DNA from: Rhizorhabdus sp.
GTDB lineage: Bacteria; Pseudomonadota; Alphaproteobacteria; Sphingomonadales; Sphingomonadaceae
Direction: 5' to 3'
DNA length: 7,042 bases
Assembly: GCA_004297635.1 (NCBI GenBank)
Contig: SCUQ01000166.1
Span: 1 to 7,042 of the forward strand
Below are positions 1-5,480 of the stretch, piece by piece. The notes below the pieces were generated by a model. The model searched no databases and was not told the DNA's origin. It was given only the letters and a program-made list of their open reading frames with translations. Made by a program: the position numbers and the translations under genes. How positions within the stretch are numbered: position 1 is the first letter of the stretch; each line of letters begins with the position of its first letter.

Positions 1-342
1 GCCGGTGTCGCGGTGCAGGGCGTCGCGATCAAGCAGGCCGATCCCCCGACCGCGGTGGTCGAGGCGTTCAAATCGGTCTCGGCGGCGCAGCAGGAGGCGC
101 AGACCTATCTCAACCAGGCACGGGCTTATGCCCAGCAGCTCGGCGCAAAGGCCGAGGGCGAGGCCGCAGCCTTCGACAAGGTCTATGCCGAATATAAGCT
201 GGCCCCCGAAGTGACCCGCCGTCGCATGTATTATGAGACGATGGAACGGGTGCTCGACAAGACCGACAAGACGATCGTCGAGGCCCCCAACGTCATCCCC
301 TATGTGCCGCTTCCGCAGCAACTGCCCAAGGCCCAGCAATGA
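1..342 (+). CDS. hflK: HflK, C-terminal part (FtsH-modulating SPFH protein), 5' end outside window
   Basis: Open from the first base in frame 1, giving the last 113 residues of HflK; the methionine-like codon at position 13 is internal, not the start. HflK and HflC assemble on the periplasmic side of the inner membrane into a cage around the FtsH protease and modulate its degradation of membrane proteins. The visible part is the end of the SPFH domain (VQGVAIKQADPP), an alanine/glutamine/glutamate-rich helix (AAQQEAQTYL, ARAYAQQLGAKAEGEAAAF) and the family signature EYKLAPEVTRRRMYYETMERVL, here written only to show key residues APEVTRRR and YYETME, then a short proline-rich tail. The helical stretch looks about 20 residues shorter than my recollection of the E. 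coli protein. The TGA stop overlaps the hflC start as ATGA, typical of translational coupling. Identification is firm; only the missing N-terminal transmembrane part cannot be judged. Confidence 0.95.
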   Translation, partial: AGVAVQGVAIKQADPPTAVVEAFKSVSAAQQEAQTYLNQARAYAQQLGAKAEGEAAAFDKVYAEYKLAPEVTRRRMYYETMERVLDKTDKTIVEAPNVIPYVPLPQQLPKAQQ

Positions 343-1208
343 ATGTTTCCGATAATCTCGCCAGCCGTACGGTGATCGGTTGGGCGATTGCCGCGATTGC
401 CGCGGTAATCGTGTTGAACGGCGTGTTCGCGGTCGTACCGGAGACGAAGCAGGCGCTGGTCGTCCGCTTCGGCAAGCCCGAAAAGGTGTACAACGCCTAT
501 AAGCCCAATGAGGATTTCGGGCAGACGGGAGCGGGGGTGATCATGAAGATCCCCTTCTTCGATGAGATACACTGGATCGACAAGCGGGTTCGCGACTTCG
601 ACATGGAACGGCAGTCGGTCCTGTCGACCGATCAGCTTCGGCTCGAGGTCGATGCCTATGCGCGGTACCGGATCGTCGATCCGCTGCGCATGTCGATAAC
701 CGCCGGAACCGAACGCCGGGTGGAGGAGGCGCTGCGCCCGATCCTCGGCTCCTCGCTTCGCAACGAACTGGGCAAGCGTCCCTTCGCGTCGCTGCTCAGC
801 CCGGAACGCGGCGCGGTGATGGACAATATCCAGACCCGGCTCAATCGGGTGGCCCGGCAATATGGCGCCGAGATCGTCGACGTGCGGATCAAGCGCGCCG
901 ACCTTCCCGACGGCACGCCGCTGGATTCCGCCTTCAACCGAATGCGCACCGCGCGCGAGCAGGAGGCGCTGTCGATCCGTGCGGAGGGACGCAAGCAGGC
1001 GCAGATCATCACGGCGGAGGCCGACGCCCAGGCAGCCGGCGTCTATGCGGAGAGCTTCAACAAGGATCCGGATTTCTACAATTTCTACCGGGCGATGCAG
1101 TCCTATCGGTTCACGTTCGGGACCGATGGCAATGAAGCGTCCGGATCGTCCAACGCGATACTGTCGCCCGATAATGAATATCTGCGCGAATTTCGCGGGC
1201 GCCGATAA
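339..1208 (+). CDS. hflC: HflC, FtsH-modulating SPFH-domain membrane protein
   Basis: A 289-residue protein, partner of HflK in the inner-membrane complex that surrounds and modulates the FtsH protease. An N-terminal transmembrane anchor lies at about residues 12-33 (VIGWAIAAIAAVIVLNGVF), followed by the SPFH domain (about 34-200) with the expected opening VPETKQALVVRFGKP and the IKRADLP segment near 185-190. A charged helical region follows (MRTAREQEALSIRAEGRKQA, 202-221; ITAEADAQA), then the HflC hallmark FNKDPDFYNFYRAMQSYR (240-257) and the C-terminal LSPDNEYLREF. The ATG start overlaps the hflK stop by four bases and puts the membrane anchor at the right place. Somewhat shorter than the roughly 334 residues of E. 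coli HflC, but the end is intact. It is the second gene of an hflK-hflC operon; the downstream protease may be cotranscribed, since no terminator lies in the 107-bp gap. Confidence 0.96.
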   Translation: MNVSDNLASRTVIGWAIAAIAAVIVLNGVFAVVPETKQALVVRFGKPEKVYNAYKPNEDFGQTGAGVIMKIPFFDEIHWIDKRVRDFDMERQSVLSTDQLRLEVDAYARYRIVDPLRMSITAGTERRVEEALRPILGSSLRNELGKRPFASLLSPERGAVMDNIQTRLNRVARQYGAEIVDVRIKRADLPDGTPLDSAFNRMRTAREQEALSIRAEGRKQAQIITAEADAQAAGVYAESFNKDPDFYNFYRAMQSYRFTFGTDGNEASGSSNAILSPDNEYLREFRGRR

Positions 1209-1216
1209 CAATAGAT

Positions 1217-1241
1217 GGAACGGCGCCGTTCAAGCGGGGTT
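1217..1241 (+). promoter_or_regulatory. Candidate EcfG/sigma-E-type promoter upstream of the protease gene
   Basis: GGAAC at 1217-1221 is followed after 16 bases by GGTT (1238-1241). The alphaproteobacterial general-stress sigma factor EcfG is known to use GGAAC, a 16-17-base spacer and CGTT, so this site has a perfect -35 and one mismatch in the -10. It lies about 75 bp before the protease start, a plausible distance. It could let the protease be induced under stress independently of hflKC. A short motif like this can occur by chance, so the call is tentative. Confidence 0.4.
1218..1231. repeat. Perfect 14-bp palindrome in the hflC-degP gap
   Basis: GAACGGCGCCGTTC reads the same on both strands. 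It starts 9 bp after the hflC stop and overlaps the -35 of the candidate promoter. It is not followed by a T-run, so it does not look like an intrinsic terminator. It could be a repressor site or a small mRNA hairpin; the sequence alone does not decide. Confidence 0.5.
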
Positions 1242-1291
1242 CAGCGACCGGGACCGAAATAAACCACCCCGGATATCGGCAACGGCAGGAC

Positions 1292-1306
1292 AGGAGTTTT
1301 AAGGAG
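1292..1306 (+). promoter_or_regulatory. Two tandem Shine-Dalgarno sequences before the protease gene
   Basis: AGGAG at 1292-1296 and AAGGAG at 1301-1306. The second sits 9 bases before the GTG at 1316 but directly abuts the TTG at 1307. The first sits 10 bases before that TTG. The stronger motif with correct spacing therefore favours GTG 1316, while TTG 1307 remains possible. Confidence 0.6.
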
Positions 1307-1315
1307 TTGGCAAAA

Positions 1316-2875
1316 GTGCGCTATGCCTATGCGATCACCGCAGCCTTGTTGGCCGGTGGTGCGACCGCAACCCTGACGATGCAGCAGCCGGTGGGGGCGC
1401 AGGTCGCACAGAACGCGCCCGGCTCGATCAACGCGGAGGCACCGCGCCCTGGCGCGCCGATGAGCTTCGCGGATCTGGCAGCAAAGCTGCAGCCGGCGGT
1501 GGTCAACATCTCCACCACCCAGAAGATCCAGGTCCGCAATGGTGGCAACGCCTTTTCCGGGACTCCCTTCGAGGAGCTGTTCCGCCGCTTCGGCGGCGGC
1601 GGCGGGACCGATGACAGCGGCAAGCCGATCACCCGTGAGGCGACCTCACTCGGCTCCGGCTTCATCATCTCGGCCGACGGTTATGTCGTCACCAACAACC
1701 ACGTGATTTCGGCCTCGCCCGAGGGCGGGACCGGGGCGGTGGTCAGTTCGATCACCGTGACCCTGCCCGATCGCAAGGAATATAAGGCGACGATCGTCGG
1801 CCGCGACCAGACCTCGGATCTGGCGCTTCTCAAGATCGACGCGAAGAATCTGCCCTTCGTCCAGTTCGGCGATTCCACCCGTACCCGGGTCGGCGACTGG
1901 GTGGTCGCGATCGGCAATCCGTTCGGCCTTGGCGGCACGGTGACCGCGGGCATCGTCTCGGCGCTGCACCGGTCGATCGGCGTCAACGGGCCCTATGATC
2001 GCTATATTCAGACCGATGCTTCGATCAATCAGGGCAATTCGGGCGGCCCGATGTTCGATCTTCAGGGCAATGTGATCGGCATCAACACGGCGATCTTCTC
2101 GCCGACCGGCGGCAATGTCGGCATCGGCTTCGCCATCCCCGCCGAGGAGGCAAAGCCGATCATCGATCAGCTCCGCACCGGAGAGCGGATCAAGCGGGGC
2201 TATCTCGGCGTCGGCATCCAGCCGATGACGCAGGATATCGCCACCAGCCTGGGTCTGCCGAAGGACCGCGGCGAGATCGTCGCGCGGGTCGAGCCCGGCG
2301 AGGCCGCGGCGCGCGCGGGGATTCGCCAGGGCGACGTGATCGTGAAGGTCAACAACCAGGATGTCACGCCGGACAACACCCTGTCCTATATCGTCGGCAA
2401 GACCCCGGTGGGCGCCCGCCTGCCGATCGAGGTGATCCGGGAAGGCCAGCGCAAGACCGTGACGGTTACGCTCGGCGAACGTCCTCCCGAAGACCAGCTC
2501 GCCAATGCCAGCGGAGTGGACGAGGATCAGGACGACGGTGTGGGCGGTGGCCCGGTCGCGCCCGATCAGGCGACGCGCAACGCGATCGGCCTTGGCCTCC
2601 AGACGCTCACCCCGGATATCGCCCGTCGGCTCGGTGTCGCCACCACGCTCAAGGGTGTGGTGATCAACTATGTCGATCCGTCGAGCGACGCCGCCGCCAA
2701 TGGTTTCCAGCCGCGCGACATCATCCTGCAGATCAACAATGTGCCGGTGACAACCGTCCAGGCCGCTGCCGCGCAGATCGCGGCCGCGTTGAAGGCCAAG
2801 CGGCCCACCGTGCTGCTGTTCGTCCAGCGTGGCAATAATCCGCCGCGCTATGTCGGCGTGCAGCTGCGAAACTGA
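1316..2875 (+). CDS. degP: Do/DegP-type periplasmic serine endoprotease with two PDZ domains
   Basis: HtrA-family protease that degrades or holds misfolded periplasmic and outer-membrane proteins. From GTG 1316 it has 519 residues; TTG 1307 in the same frame would add three. Residue numbers here are from GTG. The N-terminus (RYAYAITAALLAGGATATL) is a signal sequence. The trypsin-like domain spans about 60-275 with a complete catalytic triad: His129 in TNNHV, Asp168 in SDLALLKI and Ser242 in GNSGGP. PDZ1 begins at RGYLGVGIQ (about 294) and ends near 387; an acidic linker (DEDQDDG, about 402-408) leads to PDZ2 (about 422-507) with GVVINYVDPSSDAA. Two PDZ domains separate it from DegS-type proteases. 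The segment after the catalytic His looks about nine residues longer than in E. coli DegP. It lies behind hflKC, whose products regulate FtsH, so the neighbourhood is envelope proteolysis. DegQ or MucD naming would be equally acceptable. Confidence 0.94.
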   Translation: MRYAYAITAALLAGGATATLTMQQPVGAQVAQNAPGSINAEAPRPGAPMSFADLAAKLQPAVVNISTTQKIQVRNGGNAFSGTPFEELFRRFGGGGGTDDSGKPITREATSLGSGFIISADGYVVTNNHVISASPEGGTGAVVSSITVTLPDRKEYKATIVGRDQTSDLALLKIDAKNLPFVQFGDSTRTRVGDWVVAIGNPFGLGGTVTAGIVSALHRSIGVNGPYDRYIQTDASINQGNSGGPMFDLQGNVIGINTAIFSPTGGNVGIGFAIPAEEAKPIIDQLRTGERIKRGYLGVGIQPMTQDIATSLGLPKDRGEIVARVEPGEAAARAGIRQGDVIVKVNNQDVTPDNTLSYIVGKTPVGARLPIEVIREGQRKTVTVTLGERPPEDQLANASGVDEDQDDGVGGGPVAPDQATRNAIGLGLQTLTPDIARRLGVATTLKGVVINYVDPSSDAAANGFQPRDIILQINNVPVTTVQAAAAQIAAALKAKRPTVLLFVQRGNNPPRYVGVQLRN

Positions 2876-2886
2876 GCAGTCGCTTA

Positions 2887-2908
2887 CCCCTTCCTGTCAG
2901 GGATGGGG
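2887..2908 (+). other. Small hairpin between the protease stop and the terminator
   Basis: CCCCTTCC (2887-2894) can pair with GGATGGGG (2901-2908) across a 6-base loop with a single T-T mismatch. It starts 12 bp after the protease stop, and no T-run follows. It may stabilise the 3' end of the transcript or be incidental. Confidence 0.3.
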
Positions 2909-2917
2909 GAAGACCAA

Positions 2918-2958
2918 GAAAAAGGGCCGGATGGTTTCCCATCCGGCCCTTCTTTTTT
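2918..2958. terminator. Bidirectional intrinsic terminator between convergent genes
   Basis: A perfect 13-bp stem (AAGGGCCGGATGG at 2922-2934, complement at 2939-2951) closes a 4-base loop TTTC. On the + strand it runs into TTCTTTTTT (2950-2958). On the - strand the A-rich run AAGAAAAA (2916-2923) supplies the T-tract. It ends the protease transcript from the left and the beta-barrel transcript from the right, starting 42 bp past the protease stop and ending 16 bp past the barrel stop. Confidence 0.92.
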
Positions 2959-2973
2959 GCGTTTGCGCGCTGA

Positions 2974-3810
2974 TCAGAAGCGATAGCTCGCCGTCGCACG
3001 GATCGAATGGAACGCGAACTTGCTGAAGCTGCGCTGGAAGTCGGTACCCGACGTGTTCTGAACGGTGAACGGGCCACCCACGGGGCCGCCCGAGGTCCGC
3101 ACGGTGCTCTTGTTGTTCTTCAGCGCCGTGAAGGTGTAGAGCGTACCGATCGAGAAGGGGCCGACCTTCTGCTCGATACCACCGCCATATACATAGCCCC
3201 AGGCGTTCTTGTTGGGATCGTTGACCGTGAAGGTGTTCACGGTGTTCGACGACGAGAAGCTGTTGCGGATCTTGCCATAGGCGACGCCGCCGGTGCCGTA
3301 GAACAGCGTGCCGGTGTCGAGCGCATAGCCGGCGCGACCACGGATCGCACCATCGCTCTTCAGCCGGGCCTGCATCTTGTACACCGCCGGGGTGGTGCTG
3401 AACGCGGTGACATTGTCGTAGAGGTACGACTTGCCATATTCGGCTACCGCGCCAACGACAAAGCCGCTGGTCTCGCCGAAGCCGTAATCATAGCCGGCGT
3501 GGATCTTCCAGGCCGTCGAGTCATTGTCCTTGGTGCAGCCGGTGCGCGGGCTGGCCGAGGTCGGCGCGCCGCCGCACATGCCGCCATTGCCGGCCGCATT
3601 GGGCTGGAAATTGACGAACGCGTCGCCAAAGTTCCCGTCGAGGTTGCGGTCAAAGTTGACGACTTCGTCGCCATCCTTGGGCTGCCAGCCATAGCCGAGC
3701 TGCCCACCGACATAGAAACCGGTCCAGCTCGAAGCGCTGTTCTGCGCCGATGCGGCGCTGGCGCCGAGCGCGGCGAGGCCGATCGCGGTGGTGGTGAGGA
3801 AAAATCGCAT
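2974..3810 (-). CDS. Outer-membrane beta-barrel protein (Omp25/Omp31/RopB-like porin family)
   Basis: A 278-residue secreted protein. Residues 1-22 form a signal peptide (MRFFLTTTAIGLAALGASAASA) written here as hydrophobic core LTTTAIGLAALGA with a likely cut after ASA before Gln23. The mature start SSWTGFYVGGQLGYGW is the hallmark of alphaproteobacterial small barrel proteins, and alternating aromatic/glycine strands continue to the end. The C-terminus ASYRF ends in Phe, the usual BAM-recognition signal. The family is an 8- to 10-stranded barrel; specific cargo or function is not readable. Residues about 48-100 are a long non-strand insert, probably an extracellular loop, holding DRNLDGNFGD (54-63), which resembles a calcium-binding loop, and two cysteines, C79 and C92, the only ones in the protein. 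The ATG start is supported by GAAAGGG nine bases upstream. It is transcribed away from trpE by a likely own promoter and ends at the shared terminator. Confidence 0.88.
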   Translation of the reverse strand: MRFFLTTTAIGLAALGASAASAQNSASSWTGFYVGGQLGYGWQPKDGDEVVNFDRNLDGNFGDAFVNFQPNAAGNGGMCGGAPTSASPRTGCTKDNDSTAWKIHAGYDYGFGETSGFVVGAVAEYGKSYLYDNVTAFSTTPAVYKMQARLKSDGAIRGRAGYALDTGTLFYGTGGVAYGKIRNSFSSSNTVNTFTVNDPNKNAWGYVYGGGIEQKVGPFSIGTLYTFTALKNNKSTVRTSGGPVGGPFTVQNTSGTDFQRSFSKFAFHSIRATASYRF

Positions 3811-3819
3811 GAGTACAAA

Positions 3820-3826
3820 CCCTTTC
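3820..3826 (-). promoter_or_regulatory. Ribosome binding site of the beta-barrel gene
   Basis: On the - strand GAAAGGG ends nine bases before the ATG at 3810, a good Shine-Dalgarno match and spacing that fixes this start. Confidence 0.7.
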
Positions 3827-3830
3827 TACA

Positions 3831-3841
3831 GCCGTTACGGC
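3831..3841. repeat. 11-bp inverted repeat in the barrel gene leader
   Basis: GCCGT-T-ACGGC is a perfect inverted repeat with a one-base centre, about 20 bp upstream of the barrel start codon and just before its Shine-Dalgarno sequence. Its centre is too short for an RNA hairpin loop without opening inner pairs, so a protein-binding site is at least as plausible as an RNA structure. Confidence 0.35.
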
Positions 3842-3859
3842 GAAGCGGAAACGGTTCCC

Positions 3860-3889
3860 ATACTAAAATGATCCCTGTGGCAAGGTCGA
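3860..3889 (-). promoter_or_regulatory. Weak candidate housekeeping promoter for the beta-barrel gene
   Basis: On the - strand TCGACC (3889-3884) and TAGTAT (3865-3860) are separated by 18 bp, a loose match to TTGACA/TATAAT. Transcription would begin about 40 bp before the start codon. The local drop in GC content across 3855-3950 also fits a promoter region. The motif match alone is weak. Confidence 0.3.
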
Positions 3890-3918
3890 TTGTAACGAAT
3901 GATGCATAAATGCCACAG
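3875..3918. repeat. 8-bp inverted repeat flanking the candidate -35 region
   Basis: CTGTGGCA (3875-3882) and TGCCACAG (3911-3918) are perfect reverse complements, 36 bp centre to centre, in the AT-rich gap between trpE and the barrel gene. The arms bracket the candidate -35 element. This is a possible operator, or a chance pair. No clear intrinsic terminator for trpE is visible in this 144-bp gap. Confidence 0.4.
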
Positions 3919-3954
3919 TCTAGATCGAAAATTACCCAATATTTACAACGCTGT

Positions 3955-5466
3955 TCACTGTCCGAAGTCCGGCTCCATCGCCATATTTAGCGCTTCACGC
4001 GCTGCGGCAATCAATGCACCCGATTTCGCTTCGCATTCGCGCTGTTCATATACCGGTTCGCTGTCAGCAACAATTCCGGCGCCGGCCTGAACGTGCATCA
4101 CGCCATCCTTCACCACGGCCGTGCGCAGCACGATGCAACTGTCCATCGATCCGTCTGGCGAGAAATAGCCGACACCGCCCGCATAAGGGCCGCGCGTCTC
4201 CGGCTCCAGCTCGGCAATGATCTCGCAGGCACGGACCTTCGGTGCGCCCGAGACGGTTCCCGCCGGAAAGCCGGCGAACAGCGCGTCCAGCGCGTCCTTC
4301 GCCGGATCGAGCCGCCCGATGACGTTCGAGACGATGTGCATCACATGGCTGTAATGCTCGATCGTGTAGCTGTCGGTCACTTCGACCGTGCCTGCCTGCG
4401 CGACGCGGCCGACATCGTTGCGGCCGAGATCGAGCAGCATCAGATGCTCGGCCCGCTCCTTGGGATCGGCGAGCAGGCTGTCGCGGTTGGCGGCGTCCTC
4501 CATCGCCGTCCTGCCGCGCGGCCGGGTGCCCGCGATCGGCCGGATCGTGACTTCGCCATCGCGCGCCCGGACCAGTATCTCGGGCGAGGAGCCGATCAGC
4601 GCGAAGCCGGGCAGGTCGAGATAATAAAGGAAGGGAGACGGATTGATCCGGCGGAGCGCGCGGTAGAGATCGATCGGCGGCAGCGCGAAATCCATCGTGA
4701 AGCGCTGCGCCAGGACCACCTGAAAGACATCGCCCGCGGCGATATAGTCCTTCGCCCTGAGAACCATCTCCTCATATCGGCCCGGCGCCAGCTGCGGAAC
4801 GGGGACGAGCTTGGCCGGATCGATCTCGTTGCGGCTGCGCGGTGGCAGCGGACCGGCGAGAATGGCGGCCTGTCCCTCGATCAGGTCGATCGCCTGCGCG
4901 ACCTTGGCATCGGCGCTGCCCGGAGCGTCGGGCCAGAGCGGTGCCACAAGATAGAGCTGGTCGGCGAGCCGGTCGAACACCAGAATCAGCGTTGGCCGCG
5001 CGAACAGCATGTCGGGCAGGTCGAGAGGGTTGGTCGGCGGTCGCGGCAGCTTTTCGACCAGGCCGATCGTCTCATAGGCGAAGAAGCCGACGAGGCAGGC
5101 GAGCGCGCGGGGGAGACCCTCGGGTACCGCCATGCGGCAGGCGGTGACGAGCTTGCGCATCGCCGTCAGCGCATCGTCTTCAAGGCGTTCGAACGCATCG
5201 GGATCGGTCGCCCAATGCCGGTTGACCTCGGCGATGGCACCGCGCGCGCGGAACATCAGGTCCGGCGCGAGACCGAGCAGCGAATAGCGGCCGCGGACTG
5301 CGCCGCCCTCTACCGATTCAAGCAGGAAATCGCCGCGCCCCGGGCGGATCAGCTTCAGCGCTGCCGCAACCGGAGTCTCGGTGTCGGCGACCTGGGTGCG
5401 CCAGACCAGCGCGGGTTCGCCGCGCGCCAGCGCCTCGCGCGCCGCTTGGTCCTGTCCCGGAGTCAT
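3955..5466 (-). CDS. trpE: Anthranilate synthase component I
   Basis: Converts chorismate to anthranilate, with ammonia supplied from glutamine by the TrpG partner; first committed step of tryptophan synthesis, cytoplasmic. Length 503 residues, normal for a stand-alone TrpE. The N-terminal domain has the tryptophan feedback-site motif LLES (48-51) and GRYSLLG (59-65). The chorismate-binding domain covers about 233-487: GDVFQVVLAQRF (245-256), NPSPFLYYL (275-283, second part of the feedback pocket), IGSSPEILVR, PIAGTRPRG (310-318), ERAEHLMLLDLGRND (337-351), FPAGTVSGAPK (400-410), GPYAGGVGYF and QRECEAKSGAL (475-485). Ala in PIAGT rather than Lys argues for TrpE over PabB. No fused TrpG domain is present. 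The start has AAGG nine bases upstream, overlapping the stop of the preceding gene. No trp leader or attenuator sits directly in front, so control must lie upstream of the PpiD-like gene. No trpG follows. Confidence 0.96.
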   Translation of the reverse strand: MTPGQDQAAREALARGEPALVWRTQVADTETPVAAALKLIRPGRGDFLLESVEGGAVRGRYSLLGLAPDLMFRARGAIAEVNRHWATDPDAFERLEDDALTAMRKLVTACRMAVPEGLPRALACLVGFFAYETIGLVEKLPRPPTNPLDLPDMLFARPTLILVFDRLADQLYLVAPLWPDAPGSADAKVAQAIDLIEGQAAILAGPLPPRSRNEIDPAKLVPVPQLAPGRYEEMVLRAKDYIAAGDVFQVVLAQRFTMDFALPPIDLYRALRRINPSPFLYYLDLPGFALIGSSPEILVRARDGEVTIRPIAGTRPRGRTAMEDAANRDSLLADPKERAEHLMLLDLGRNDVGRVAQAGTVEVTDSYTIEHYSHVMHIVSNVIGRLDPAKDALDALFAGFPAGTVSGAPKVRACEIIAELEPETRGPYAGGVGYFSPDGSMDSCIVLRTAVVKDGVMHVQAGAGIVADSEPVYEQRECEAKSGALIAAAREALNMAMEPDFGQ

Positions 5467-5469
5467 GCG

Positions 5470-5480
5470 CCTGGGCCTTA
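5470..5480 (-). promoter_or_regulatory. trpE ribosome binding region overlapping the upstream stop codon
   Basis: On the - strand the PpiD-like gene ends TAA and the sequence TAAGGCCCAGG follows, with AAGG nine bases before the trpE ATG. The stop codon and Shine-Dalgarno sequence share bases and only 11 bp separate the genes, which suggests coupled translation in one operon. Confidence 0.5.

Noticed and set aside
300..1211. 303-codon open frame on the - strand opposite hflC
   Set aside because: It is an antisense shadow of hflC in GC-rich DNA. The product is Arg/Asp/His-rich with no recognisable domain, while the + strand encodes a complete HflC.
2829..3026. Short + strand frame spanning the terminator
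   Set aside because: It overlaps the protease end and runs through the terminator hairpin; no ribosome site or sensible composition.
3835..3858. GGAAC on the - strand at 3858-3854 as a second EcfG-type promoter
   Set aside because: No GTT lies 16-17 bases downstream; the sequence there is TAAC, so the second box is missing.
3007..3909. 300-codon + strand frame opposite the barrel gene
   Set aside because: The opposite frame has a signal peptide, barrel strands and terminal Phe. This one is an Ala/Gly/Arg/Val-rich shadow.
3943..3954. Terminator directly after trpE
   Set aside because: I found no GC-rich stem followed by T-run on the - strand; only short AT-rich repeats such as TTGTAA/TTACAA.
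3899..4090. 63-codon + strand frame in the trpE-barrel gap
   Set aside because: It mostly overlaps the trpE 3' end in antisense and has no ribosome binding site.
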